In this document: piece after piece, positions 45,036 to 57,329 of the stretch | Layout: each line of letters opens with the position of its first letter | Numbering within the stretch: the stretch's first letter is position 1 | NCBI GenBank assembly: GCA_033675265.1 | Contig: JAUJYZ010000601.1 | Span: 1 to 64,000 of the forward strand | DNA length: 64,000 nt | Reading direction: 5' to 3' | Source: Actinostola sp. cb2023 | Lineage: Eukaryota > Cnidaria > Anthozoa > Actiniaria > Actinostolidae | Notes under the pieces: generated by a model | What the model was told of the DNA's origin: nothing | Seen by the model: the letters and a program-made list of their open reading frames with translations, nothing else | Databases searched by the model: none | Translations under genes and position numbers: made by a program

Positions 45036-46228
45036 ATTACTGTGTCATGTGTTCTAGCTTACAAGAAACCTATTTCCCTCCCATATATCTACTGATTCTC
45101 ATTCCCACCCTTGTCCCATTGTTCCCATCCCACATCTCCATTGATTCTCATTCCCATCCCGGTCACATTGTTCCATTCCATGTCTCTATTAATTATCATT
45201 CCCACCCGCTATAATAATCTGGTCATGGACAGACAGCTATAGACATGTACCAGCACTAAAAGCATGCAATACTTTGCACTATTTATGTTACACGCTTGTA
45301 ATAGTTTGTACTCTACTGATATGCAGTATTAAATTAATACAAATATGGATTCAATGAAATAGAGAATTGTGTTTGGTGTATATTATATACAATGTTACTG
45401 GCCAGATATCAGGAAAGATGTCGAAGCCTCATAGCAGACTTGTAGAAGATAAAAGTACATCAGGATGGATCGTATAATTTGATTCAGTAGTTGCCTCAAT
45501 GCCAATGGCAATGGCATGGGCCGGATTGGTTTGACGAAGACCAACGAGCTCGATCAGGTAGATAGGTCAGCGACAGCATCGGGGATACTAACTGTGTCTT
45601 TCAAAAGCATTCAAGTACATGCTGTCTCCTTCGGTCAACTCTGATCGACTCACTGTAGAAGTAACTTATTATAAGCTTATGTGACTTCATTGTGGAACTG
45701 GACGTGACTGAGCACACAACCATAACAGCGCTGAAAACTCATAAAAGAACACAGGAGGGGTTAATGGTATCTGTTCTGTGAAATAACTGTTCTACCAGTA
45801 CTTTCCTGGGAAATCTAAAATGAGTTTCGCATTTGATTATTTGCATAAAATTATGAAATATACAGAATATATATTAGGTTATATGGATAGGAAATGTTTT
45901 TGTTCCTGGGAATTGTTTTATTTTATAAATAGTACCTTATTTAAGTCCTTTTCTTTTTTTTTCTTTTTTTTTTTGTTTTGGTTAGAAAATATTCTCTCTC
46001 CTGGGAAAAATTTCTGATATTTTCTCTCCTGGGAATTTTTTTTCTGGGAAGACTTCTGGCTGGGTGAATAGAACAGATGTTATTGTCCCAGGGGACCACT
46101 AACCCCTCCTGAGAACATGGTCTTCCCCTTGAAATGTCACTAAATTGTTCATGACCCTGATGAATGCTTCCAGCAATGAATAAAGTTGCATTTGACATCA
46201 TGGATTTGTAGAAAACGAACACTTTCCT
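45036..46228. other. Intergenic sequence, nothing recognised as a gene
   Basis: Contains T-rich runs and five copies of a TTCCTGGGAA-like palindromic word between 45803 and 46050. No exon with supporting splice sites was seen. Confidence 0.4.
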
Positions 46229-48237
46229 GGGTAAGGACAAAACCTGGGCTAGGGCCATGGCCTAGGCCATGGCCCCCCTCATGGCCTACCCTATGGCCTA
46301 CCTCAATTTTTCCATTTTTTCCATTTTCATCAAAAGAAAACTTGAATTAATACCCTCCGATGCCCTTTTAGCGAACTTTTAGCTTGATCGAGGCCGCCAT
46401 ATTGTTTTTTGATAGGTAACCGCTGAACACATCAGAAATCGATTGTTTCCACAGGAAGCCCAAGCAATGTGCACTCGAAAAACTAAAATCGTTGTATTTT
46501 ATCTCATGTTTTTGTCTCTGGGCCTGGTACAGTCCCTCCCATTGGTGATAGTTGAACCCCTGAATGCATGACTGAGGTCTTATAAAGAGAGGAAATCAAG
46601 TCCAAATATAAAACTCAAATTTATACACTTAGAGGAGCTCAGGAACAATTAATGCAAGTGGAACCAAAAGTGAGTACCTTGTAGCTCCAGTTAACATTTC
46701 TGTATTCATGTATTGAATAGTAATTATTAAAGCAAAGCACAAACAATAATTTTATGTAAACAGCAAACATTCCTAACATATACAGTAAATGCAGGGGCGG
46801 ATCCAGGGGGAGGGTTCTGGGGGTTGCAACCCCCCCTATGGATATTTTTTTAATACCGCTTGTATAGATATGTCTGTCCGTAGGTCTCTCTTGCACTTTC
46901 AGCTCTCTCCCTCGTAAGAATAATATAATTCATTCATACTGTTTACACGACCGTTCGACTTCGAGGCCGGTTTGACTGATAACAGAAAGAACCTGCCGTT
47001 TTAGCGTCAAAAACGTATGTGAAGCCTTCATACTTGTAAGCTCACCCAAGAAGACTCTTCCAAGCATCTTTGTTGGATGTCCAATAAAGTCAAAATTTTA
47101 CTGAAAATTGAGTTTTGTTGTGTTAATAAAACAACTCCAGATCTCTAAAAATTACATTTTAGAGCTTGTACATTTCAAAATTTTCTGGGGGGGGGGCATG
47201 CCCCCACACCCCCTAGTACTTCGCGGCTTTGCCGCTCACACAACACAACGGCCACAACACAACCCCCTGTTTGACAAAAACCTGGATCCGCCCCTGAAAT
47301 GATATCTTACATTTTTTGCTACTATAAACATCATTACTATATAAACATCATTAATCAGACATCATTAATCACCCAGACATGAGTGATTAGTTGTATGAAA
47401 ACTTGATGTAAACAAATAACTCAATTAGTGGTTTTCATAAACCTGTGAAATAGTTAGTAGCGTAATACACACTAGTAGATACTAATTCCATTGTTTTCTT
47501 TTGTTTTCATTGGGCCATTTTCATTTGTCTATTACAGACTATTATACTAATAGCTAGTATTTGTTTCACAGGTTTATGAAAACCACTAATTGAGTTATTT
47601 GTTTACATCAATTGTTTTCATACAACTAATCACTCATGTCTGGGTGATTAATGATGTCTGATTATCATTAATGATGTTTATATCATTTACTGTATATGTT
47701 AGGAATGTTTGCTGTTTACATAAAATTATTGTTTGTGCTTTGCTTTAATAATTACTATTCAATACATGAATACAGAAATGTTAACTGGAGCTACAAGGTA
47801 CTCACTTTTGGTTCCACTTGCATTAATTGTTCCTGAGCTCCTCTAAGTGTATAAATTTGAGTTTTATATTTGGACTTGATTTCCTCTCTTTATAAGACCT
47901 CAGTCATGCATTCAGGGGTTCAACTATCACCAATGGGAGGGACTGTACCAGGCCCAGAGACAAAAACATGAGATAAAATACAACGATTTTAGTTTTTCGA
48001 GTGCACATTGCTTGGGCTTCCTGTGGAAACAATCGATTTCTGATGTGTTCAGCGGTTACCTATCAAAAAACAATATGGCGGCCTCGATCAAGCTAAAAGT
48101 TCGCTAAAAGGGCATCGGAGGGTATTAATTCAAGTTTTCTTTTGATGAAAATGGAAAAATTGAGGTAGGCCATAGGGTAGGCCATGAGGGGGGCCATGGC
48201 CTAGGCCATGGCCCTAGCCCAGGTTTTGTCCTTACCC
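46229..48237. mobile_element. 2.0-kb foldback element
   Basis: Arms of about 730 nt beginning GGGTAAGGACAAAACCTGGG are near-perfect inverses, joined by a loop of about 60 nt around 47510. The left arm is interrupted by the 505-bp MITE at 46792-47296, the right arm is not. Both arms carry the TTGGGCTTCCTGTGG motif (46449 and 48012). No protein frame. Confidence 0.9.
46792..47296. mobile_element. 505-bp MITE inserted in the foldback arm
   Basis: Ends CAGGGGCGGATCCAGG and CCTGGATCCGCCCCTG, flanked by AAATG on both sides. The opposite arm provides the empty sequence (a single ATTTACTG in inverse), so borders and duplication are supported. Confidence 0.85.
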
Positions 48238-48778
48238 GGTTATTATTGATTTGATAAGAAATACAATTTAGTTAACATTAATTTGTCTGAATGGATACTT
48301 GAATACAATAAAGGAGGAATTATGTAATACTTTGTGCTTCAATGTGTGGTCATATATGTAATTATAACAACATATTCATGTATCATATGCACATTTAATT
48401 TGGATTGGTTTCGAGCTGAAGTATTGTTCAGTACTGTTGTTTCTTGGGAAAGGAACAGCCTTTGGCTCTTTCTCAGTATATCACTATCCTGAAAAACCTT
48501 TGTTATTCAAATCAAGAACTCTTTGTAGAACGAGGCATACAACAATATGAACTATTGTTATTCAAATTTTCAGGAATTCAGGACGGTGATATACTGAGAA
48601 AGCCCCCAGCCTTTGTTGTGTTACATGACAATGTGTGTACCGGTATATATTTAACAATAATATTCCACGACGAAATGGAATCATACATGAGGCTGCATGA
48701 TAGCCAACAAGGCTCCTGCCAAGTTGGCTCTCAGCCATGTATGACTCGATTTCGTGGAATTATTATTATTTTATTATA
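48238..48778. other. Repeat-derived sequence with nested inverted repeats
   Basis: TCTCAGTATATCACTATCCT near 48470 and its inverse near 48590, and CCACGACGAAATGGAATCAT near 48655 with its inverse near 48750, form nested hairpins. Parts match the right end of the insertion in gene B. The 119-codon frame across it is judged a by-product. Confidence 0.5.
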
Positions 48779-48955
48779 TAGACAACCACTAGATTGTGAG
48801 TAATATGACATTATTTTGTTTTTATTTTTAGTTCGGCAAAACCGGTTTGCCATTGTTGAAAATCTTCAACTTTCTCTACTCGTGCTATATGAGCTGAGCC
48901 TACTAGTAGAGTAGCCAATCAGAGTACACGCTTGCTCATATCCAGTGGTTGTCTA
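48779..48955. mobile_element. 177-bp MITE with AGACAACCAC ends
   Basis: AGACAACCACT and AGTGGTTGTCT are inverted. The outer bases resemble those at 28617 and 30271, so it may be a short relative of the gene B intron insertion. Confidence 0.6.
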
Positions 48956-49239
48956 TTAATAAGTATGTATATATATCTATCATATGTATTGTATTGTTTT
49001 CATACAGCAAAGTGCATAAACTTTTATCACTTGGCTGTATAGGCTTACCTAAGATTTTTTTCAGGTAAGCCATCCCATAATTTCTGTTTATGTTTGATAT
49101 TTATGTACAGACAAGTGGATCAAAGTTTTTGCACTTTAATTTGCTGTATATTATACATAGTTTTATAATTATTGGATTTCTTAATTAAACATACTAATTT
49201 ATTAGCTATTTATTAACAGTTTATATTTATTTGTTTTAC

Positions 49240-49380
49240 CAATTTTGTCTAATCTCGCCTAATCTCGCCTCTTCTCGCCTCTTCTCGCCTCTTCTCGCCT
49301 CTTCTCGCCTGATCTTGCGAGCTATAAATCCCAAAAATTTCCTAATCTCGCCTGATCTCGCCTGATCTCGCAGCAAGATT
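49240..49380. repeat. 10-bp tandem repeat TCTCGCCTCT/TAATCTCGCC
   Basis: Ten or so units of CTCGCCTNNT. It lies at the 3' side of the retrotransposon fragment, so it could be its tail. Confidence 0.8.
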
Positions 49381-49399
49381 AGGCGGGGTTTGGACCAAT

Positions 49400-49960
49400 A
49401 GCAGGCCTTTTGACCAATAAGCATTGGTCAACATAAGCCTGACGATCCACAGTTAGACCAGAGTGACGCCAACGCCTTTCAAGCTTTCGACGAGTCGTTT
49501 TCTGTGTTCTGATATCGTCACTATACCAGGGAGCCTTTGGACGTTCGACGATAGTCTTAGTTCGTAGAGGTGCATGAGCATCTATTATGGAAGATAAGAC
49601 ATTGCTATATTGATCACAAAGATCGGTTAGACTGCACTCCGGAGTTAAGCACAGAATAGAATTAGCAACATCACGCTGTAGGTCATCCATATTAACTGTG
49701 CCAAGTTTACGGTATGAAATCATCTTCTGAGGATTTGGCAGTTTTTGTATTGTCATGCAGGTAGCAGTGAACAGCAGAATGATCGGAGATGACTGGATCA
49801 TGCACGAAAAAATCAGTGGCAGTTTCAGTTTTGTTTCTACTGTTTTGCATTGCAATATTTTTGCTTACCATCAGTACGGGACTCGCGACGAGCAGAAATG
49901 TGGACTCCAAGCATTCAAGTCAAATTATCTTTCGATTTCTACCGACCCCCAAGCTGCTTA
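49400..49960 (-). pseudogene. Non-LTR retrotransposon fragment (endonuclease end to RT linker)
   Basis: One frame encodes FFVHDPVISDHSAVHCYL, the SDH-containing end of an APE-type endonuclease. After a frameshift a second frame encodes the linker to the reverse transcriptase (APWYSDDIRTQKTTRRKLER then RWRHSGLTVDR), typical of CR1/Jockey-type elements. It is truncated on both sides and inactive. Confidence 0.75.
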
Positions 49961-50439
49961 ATGTTACGGAGGCGAAGATTATTCAATAGTCATTCCATTC
50001 ATCACAATAAATGACTTTCAAAAAATGTATAGCTCCTGTTGTGAATGTTCAAAGTGCATGTATACGGCGAAGACGGCAGCCATTGTCAGTTTAGCTTGTC
50101 ATGTCTGGACCTCCGTCACCTTGCAATATGCAACTCATAATGCAGCGTAAATACTTGTTATGACAACTGCAGCATGCCTTCAGCATTGATAAAATAGAAT
50201 CCATCATTTTAGAGTTGCATATATTCATATAGACAAGTTAATAAATAAATATCTGAAGTAGAACTTTGCCATCTTGTTTGTTATTCCTGGTATTTAAATT
50301 AGCGCGGGATGGCGCGGGATATATGCGCGTGTCATAAGGTCTTTGTGTTTATGTTGGCATTTCACGCATGCGCAGACAAAATGCCCATGTGCTTATCCGA
50401 ACCCCAACAGTAATCTAAACCCCAACATCTGGTTTCATT

Positions 50440-51109
50440 TATGACGTCATGACGGCAGTTGCGTTACGAGGGACGAGGGAGACTATGTGTCGGTGAGTAT
50501 AGATAAAGATATCGAATCAGTACGTACTCGGTACGTCTTGAGGTTGCATAGGTCAGATGGTTCTGATAACGCCCTTCGTTGTAATTCAAGGCGCGTTTGT
50601 TTTTGTTGAATATATTTAACTTACAAAGGCTTCAATAGCACTATTTTCAGTCAACTGCTTCTTCGATACAATATCATTTCTGCATATTAAAACACAACTG
50701 CTTCTCTCTCGATACAGCACTGTCGGATACCTTTTAAACGGGTTTTTGAAACCACGGCGTGACGGCATCCTTCTACCACTTCTAGTCGTCGAACGATGAA
50801 CTAGAATCCTGACCTTTTAATAGCTTGAAGATCTAAAACTGCTTTCAAAACTAAGATTAAAATCTACTTGAGTCCTGTGTGTCGTTTGTTTAGCGATTAG
50901 AGCGGTTTTTTAGCGAGTTTTGTTACAGAGTGTAGCTCGCTTCCTTATCTGCTGAGTAATCTTGAAACTCGATACGATCAAATACTTCGCATTTGGTGTA
51001 CCGATACGATCAAATACTTCGCATTCTGTGTACTATGAAAAATAAAAAACAAAAGAGCGCATTTTATAACTCGGGCTTCCTCCGAAAGTGCCCGAGTAAT
51101 CATCCAACT
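50440..51109 (-). mobile_element. Helentron-like copy without the 3' hairpin
   Basis: Minus-orientation 5' end at 51069-51109 (ACTCGGGCACTTTCGG...CCCGAGT stem), body collinear with 44640-45035 (for example GGTTGCATAGGTCAGATGGT). The 3' hairpin ACGCTC..GAGCGT is not found; it ends near GGAGACTATGTG. Confidence 0.5.
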
Positions 51110-51541
51110 GAGACGTGACGTCACACCATGCAACAACACTGTATCGCCGTTTGCCTAGAGACGCTCCCTCCCTCCTGGAGACACCTACTGACCCCACCCG
51201 TGAGAACTATCAACTCGCGATTGCAGTTCCGCCCGCAGAAATTTGTTAGGGTTTGATGGAAATTAGATTGTAATTATTGTTGTTAGAGATTTTATATTAT
51301 ATTTAATTATTAATTTGTTTACTAATTAATCATTTTATTTGCGCTATATCAATATTCAATTATTAATTACTATGATAAAAATAACTTAACATTTAATTAT
51401 TTGCGTGAGTATAAAAATGTTCCTACAAAATGTTGTAAAAAAATGGTAAAAAAGCATATTGACAAGCTTCAGTTCACTTCCCCGACCTTCCCTGAGCCCT
51501 AGGTCCAGTTGCTTTCTTTGAGTAATAACATTTAAACGATA

Positions 51542-51831
51542 GAGCGCAAGCACTAAATCCATGAAACAAAATCAAAGTTGTTACTGCGTAATAGTTTTTA
51601 TTTAGCGACTATTTAGTCGCTATCATCCAACCAGAACATTCTTTTTTAAATGTCAATACACAAGAGACATCAAATACACAATAGACTTGCTGTTGATTAT
51701 GACTTTACTGATCAGAAGCCTTTATTCAAGATCATGTTATGGTTGGATGATAGTCGCTAAATAGTCGCTAAATAAAAACTATTTGGCATTAACAACTTTG
51801 ATGTTATTTCATGGTTTTAGTGCTTGCGCTC
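51542..51831. mobile_element. 290-bp MITE with TA duplication and empty site in copy 1
   Basis: Ends GAGCGCAAGCACTAAA and the inverse, extended by a long second stem (GCGACTATTTAGTCGCTATC with its inverse). Flanked by TA at 51540-51541 and 51832-51833. Copy 1 near 35356 has the single TA, so the insertion is later than the duplication. Confidence 0.93.
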
Positions 51832-54800
51832 TATTCAACGGACACAAGAATTCAGGAATTTATTCTACTGATAGAACCGCCTGTTCAAAGAGTGCACAGC
51901 GTAAATATCATAATCAATTCATTAGATAACATCATCAACTTATGAACGCAACCGTTGCGTATACTATGTAATCTTCTTATTGGGTGGGACGTGGTGTACT
52001 CTATTGTAAAGGGGACTTACTGTCCTATTATACAACACCTGTCCTATGGGCGAATATTGAAAATAAAATAAATATTAAAATAATAGTCGGTCGAACCTCA
52101 CAGCTCCAATTATATTTTAGTAAATGGCTATTACCCAATCACTAGTCCAGAACTGTACCCACCTTTCTCAATAACTATATAAATACTGCGCGCGGTTCTG
52201 GTACATATACTCTATTCTGTATAATATAAATATAACAATAATTTCCCTTGTTACGTGTAGATACGAACTGGTATCACATCATTAAAGCTTTTCCCATTGG
52301 AGGAAGTGTTCTACAAACATGGTATGTATGTCACCATGGCAACACGGATATACCTAACTCGAACAGTTATAGCAATATGTAAATAAATTATTATTATTAT
52401 TTTACCAGCTTAAATAATGCCTTTCAATAGGAAATTATCTATAAAACAATGTTATTAGATTTAAAAGGAAGGAAAAAAAGAAAAAAAGAAATGTCATGAC
52501 TGGGACTCGAACTCGCGACCCCAAGTTTGAAATAAGAAAAGCATGCCGGGAAATTCTTCAAAAATCGACCATACACCCAGACATTAATGCTGAGTCACCG
52601 TATGTTACGTATAGGATGAAGATTTCGGCCCCATCCGCGCTATCGAGCAGTACATCAATCAACTTAGCATTCAAAGAGGGAGGAAGCAGTCGGATCCTAA
52701 GCCATCAAGAACTGTCCCTACTAAGCTATTGAGCCCGCTTACTGATTTGGACGGCAAGTTTAGCTAGTCTATCTGAACAATGGTCATTGTTGTGCAAATT
52801 CGATGCCTGAAGTCCTGAGGGAAAGCGCAACTAATGAGTGTTTATTGTCACATTACACAGATCCTAATGAACTTGTTGTGTCTACAGATCTTTCAAAAAG
52901 ACGCATGCCTTTCATTGTGTTACTATCATTCCCTAAGGCTTAGTTACTTATGATAATTCTGATCCGAAACGAAATGTTCTTTACCGCAGATGTTGATCTC
53001 GAGATTTGGGCTTTCGTATGAAAGACTCTAGCCCGTCTATAATCACAAGATAAGACAAACTTGATCAGGATTTGTGCAATGAAATTGTCAGTTCTCTGTA
53101 TCACTGACGGCGCCTTCAAAGTCAACTGCAGTGATTTCCTCAACTTTGTACGAAGCGTTTGGTTTCTCTGAACATTTTAGCACTGAGAGAGTTACTCCTT
53201 GAAAGAGCAAGAATATAGACGAGCCGCGGCCTCTGAAGAGGAAGAGCTTCGATGCCTGCGTGTACATTAGAGCGGTTATTCACTCTCGCGCTTCGCACAG
53301 GATTTCTTGAGAATAGAAAATGGCTGGCAGGCTGGCAACATTTGGATGATTAGAAGGAATAAAGATTCCCTACCGTCAAACCGACCTCTATGTGAAAGTA
53401 TCACTGAAGTGTAGTTGAATATAGAGCGACAACTAATTTTAAACGACAAAACTGAATCCCCGTTTGGTTCGCCAGTCGGCTGTTTGATATTGTGTTATTT
53501 ACTTTTATTACTCATAACGTTTTAGATATACAATGGATCTTTACAAGAACCTTATACAAACCCATGTGCGCCTGTTCACATAACAACGGGGTCAGCGGTA
53601 AATAAGTTAATGTGTTTTCAATGTTTGACCCTTTCGCAGAATAATGTATATGGGGTTTTATTAGTTAGATACTCTGACCATCTAGTACAATTAAATTTGT
53701 AAAATGTTCAAAATCTGTTTGTAAACAACATTAATTCAAATATTGTGTTTGTGGGACCTGAATTATTCCATTGGGAGTACTGGCAATGGGCTGATTGGTC
53801 GTGCGTTTATTCATCATTGTTGTTGTGGAACCATGAATTGCTTGCTTTCAATCAGCTGTTAAAACTCCTTGAATCTCATTATTTGCTTCAAATGACGGGC
53901 AAACACTGCCCTCCATGTGCTATCAAGCAGAAAACGTGCAATTCAGCTGATAAAAATTCCTCACACGAGACCGGAAGTGACGTCTAATGAAATCAAGCAA
54001 TAGAGATGGTTTTCAAGTGTGTACATATTCCCCTCCACTCCCCTCTTAATCTACAATATTTGTATGCCACGATAAATAGACCAGGTCATTTAACCATCTC
54101 CCTTTCCTTCCCATTTTCCCGTGCCTCGCCTTCCCTTTGGACCTGAACTGAAGTAAACCTTGTCATCCTGTTGCATCACGGGTATAGTAAGGCTTGTCAT
54201 TCTGTTGCATCACGGGTAGTAAACTTGTCATACTGTTGCATCGCGGTTTAGTAAGGCTTGTCATACTGTTGCATCACGGGTAGTAAACTTGTCATACTGT
54301 AAGTTGCATCGCGGGTATAGTAAGGCTTGTCATACTCTTGCATCACGGGTAGTAAAGTTGTCATCCTGTTGCATCACGGGTATATAGTAAGTCTTATCAT
54401 ACTGTTGCATCACGGGTATAGTAAGGCTTGTCATACTGTTGCATCGCGGGTATAGTAAGGCTTGTCATCCTGTTGCATCACGGTAGTAAAACTTGTCATC
54501 CTGTTGCATCACGGTACTAAACCGTGAGCCTTTTTCTCATTCCAGGGCTGTAAATAATAATGTCACGATAAATTCAGTAGGAATAACGGACCATGGACAG
54601 CATTCCGTACTTTAGATTATGGATACACAAGAATGAAAGTATATAACAAGACTCATTTACATTTAGAACAAGTCAGTATTGATAAGGTACGTTAGAGAGG
54701 GACTGGGTAGGGTTGCGCATGCGCTTTAGAACGACAGTGGACTTCTACAAATATGCTTAGCTGGCGCTGTCTGCATATTTTTAGGGGAGGGGGGACGGGG

Positions 54801-55077
54801 AAGGGAAGAGATGAGAGATGAAAGACTCCTTCACACCCTCCCTCCTCCTGAAACGCAGACCACTAAATGTATTCATTTTAAGATTTTAAGATTTCAGAAC
54901 TGAAACTGTCTTTACTCTTGAAGATCTCAATGTCCTTTATTTCTCTATGCGCATGTGCAACATTTTGTCATGCTCCGTCGAGCATGCGCAGTGATAGAAA
55001 TTATGTCCTGGGGTTAGCTAGTACGTTTTTCGAACTTCAATCGTCTCATCCTTGAATTTTCGATTTTATTTTTCCAG

Positions 55078-55314
55078 AATTACACAGTCATCGATGACGT
55101 ATGGATTATCAAAGATAAGCACGGTGCGGGCGCGTGCAACACAGGGTTCCCAAGCGATAATATATCGCCGTACATACCTAATCATGCAACATCTCAAGCC
55201 ATGGAAGAGGTCCAGAAAAGAGGAAAAACTCGATCAAAGATCTCTACAAACCTGCATAATATATTGGACCATTATACGAACAAACTAAAACTGAGGAAAA
55301 ATCCTTATAAATAA
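55078..55314 (+). CDS. Candidate terminal exon (copy 2), unknown protein
   Basis: Same frame as 38613-38849, open to TAA, differing at one residue (ILNH to IPNH). Same caveats. Confidence 0.28.
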   Translation, partial: NYTVIDDVWIIKDKHGAGACNTGFPSDNISPYIPNHATSQAMEEVQKRGKTRSKISTNLHNILDHYTNKLKLRKNPYK

Positions 55315-56288
55315 TTGATGATGTATGATTTATGAAGGCTTCCTCTGCCATCAGTACAACCGAGAGAGAGCGCTTTGCATGCTGGGATAATGACGTCACC
55401 ATACCAGTACATAAGAAGACGAAACTGAAAGTAAAGTCTCGTCATTTTCATACTCAATCTGTCATAACTGGAGCGCGTCATTTCTGATGATGTTTGGAGT
55501 CTTATCAGACGCATGCGCAGTAGGACTTATATCCAGACTGGAGAAAGACCAATTAATATTTGTAACAATAAAATTTCTACTTTTAAGAGGGAATGTTTTG
55601 CTACCCGTCACGTGTGTTCAATCCTGTTTCTGATTGGTCAGTCAGAACAATAGAATAAACCTGAGACAAAGTCTCAGACAAGTGATCGAATTTCGTAGTG
55701 ACCTCAACACAGCAAGAATGTACAGGCCGACGTTATCAGAACCATCTAAGCATGAATATACGTCCCAAGTACGTATTTCAGACGAAACGTCGACGATTCG
55801 CAGATCTCTATCTCTGCTCACCGACACACACCATTGGCAAAACATGGCATAGCGAGATCATGATAGTTTTGGAGTTCATTTGATTTGCTTTTCAGTTCAT
55901 TTGATTTGTTAAGCACAACTGCTTCTCTCTCGATACAGCACGACCTTCTACACAGCCCTTCTAGTCGGTAGTCGTGGAACGATGAGTTAGCACTTCTATT
56001 AACGATGACCCTAGAGCGAGCAATACTTCGGATTTAGTTTGATATACGCTCGGAAACTATTTGACCCGTTTGAGCATAGAGTTACTTCATTAGGCGTTCA
56101 TGACCGATACGATCACATTCTTCGCATTTAGTGCCCTCCCCCCGTGTCGGACGGTATTTTCAACTTTCTTATTTTTGGGAAAAATTAAAAAGCGCTGAAA
56201 CTTTTGGACATGCTTTTCGAAAATAGTTCACCAAAGGCTTTCATTCGGTGAAAAAAAATGGATTCCGATTTTTCAGTTTTGTCCGACG

Positions 56289-56575
56289 ATGGCTCGGTAT
56301 TTCCTGACAATCGCTCTTATGTATGGTACGGGGACAACAGGAATGATTTGTCGTTGTACTCGATGGAATATATCACTGGAATGTCTTAATGATTTAGCCA
56401 CTAAATACCTCTACAATCTGTTTCAAAAGAGAGTGTCAGTAGGCTCTAGAACAACAAGAAATTCCAACGACATACCGACATTCCTCAGTTTGTCGACTGA
56501 CAACTGGTCAGCGTTGTATAGGTGTGTTAACATATGGAATAGAATGAGCAAAGATTTAAAAAGCATATGAAGCAC
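56289..56575 (+). pseudogene. Non-LTR retrotransposon RT C-terminal fragment
   Basis: Open frame with KRVSVGSRTTRN, then WSALYRCVNIWNRMSKDLKS and a stop. The V-N-I-W-N-x-x-x-x-D-L-K-S ending is characteristic of the C-terminus of CR1/Jockey/L2-type reverse transcriptase proteins. Truncated at the 5' side. A decayed copy lies at 11270-11520. Confidence 0.65.
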
Positions 56576-56637
56576 AAGGTTTGTATCATCAGTGCTTCCT
56601 CTCTCGATGGTGGCTAAGAAGGCCAATCTTTGATCAA

Positions 56638-57326
56638 CTAGACGCTCTTCTAGCGTGAAGTCGGGCTTCTAAATGAAATGTAGCCTATTTAAACTAAATA
56701 TAGATATCTTATAGTGCGATTAAAACAGTGTTTGCTTGCTCGTCGTTGCCCGTGACTCGAGCTCGATAGAACATGCTTTCCTTGCAATTTCAGTACTGCG
56801 ATTTCACAAGCTCAGCGAATCATGAATGACAATGACATAGTTTATTTGTTACCATAAATATATCCATACAAATACAAATACAAATACCGTATACATAAAC
56901 TAGACATCGCAGAGTGACTAAACAATGTTTGGATGAAGTGTAAATATGGGTTTACCTCGACGGTTATCGGTCGGCTGAAAACCTTACAACTGTTCTCTTC
57001 ACCGCCGGCTGCGTGTATCAACTCACTTCGATTCGTTTTAAGTTCTAAAGATCTCTAAACCCTTTGCAGTACTAGTACTGGATTGATAAATCCATATCTC
57101 TATGAATTATTGTGGTTATTTTGAAAACAAGACGACATAAACTTCCTCCAACAAGGTTTGTGTATTCAGACTCGACCAGTCTCGTATTGATAAATAATGT
57201 TGTTAGAGCCTTCGGTGATTATCTTAGCGGCGGGCACATGCGCTGTAGAACCCACTTGCTGATTTGAGGTCAAAGAATACCGGCCTGCATTTTTAGAGTC
57301 GGAGCATCCACAGGAAGCCCGACTAA
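56638..57326 (-). mobile_element. 689-bp helentron-like element with empty site at 13155
   Basis: The paralogous sequence GATCAACAAGAAGAAC (13153 region) is uninterrupted; here it is split. In minus orientation: 5' end TTAGTCGGGCTTCCTGTGG, 3' subterminal inverted repeat GAAGCCCGACTTC, hairpin ACGCTAGAAGAGCGT, terminal CTAG. There is no target duplication, and the border is ambiguous over three bases within GTT, consistent with insertion into TT. These are helentron-derivative traits. Confidence 0.75.
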
Positions 57327-57329
57327 CAA

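Larger units (their letters stand above)
51212..56135. repeat. Segmental duplication, copy 2
   Basis: Direct copy of 35086-39734, about 16.1-16.5 kb away, plus the 290-bp MITE at 51542-51831 and a 54-bp extra segment near 51310-51365. The tRNA-like repeat (52490-52562), the 33-bp array (54160-54524) and the candidate exon (55078-55314) are all retained. Confidence 0.92.

Noticed and set aside
45803..46050. Five TTCCTGGGAA-like words as STAT-type sites
   Set aside because: The region is low in complexity and the words are degenerate in three of five cases, so the cluster is not convincing.
48444..48803. 119-codon plus-strand frame
   Set aside because: It lies over nested inverted repeats shared with a mobile element and has no domain signs.
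35086..56135. The two 4.7-kb direct copies as LTRs of a giant retrotransposon
   Set aside because: No TG...CA ends, no primer binding site or polypurine tract, and no gag-pol coding in the 11.5 kb between them.
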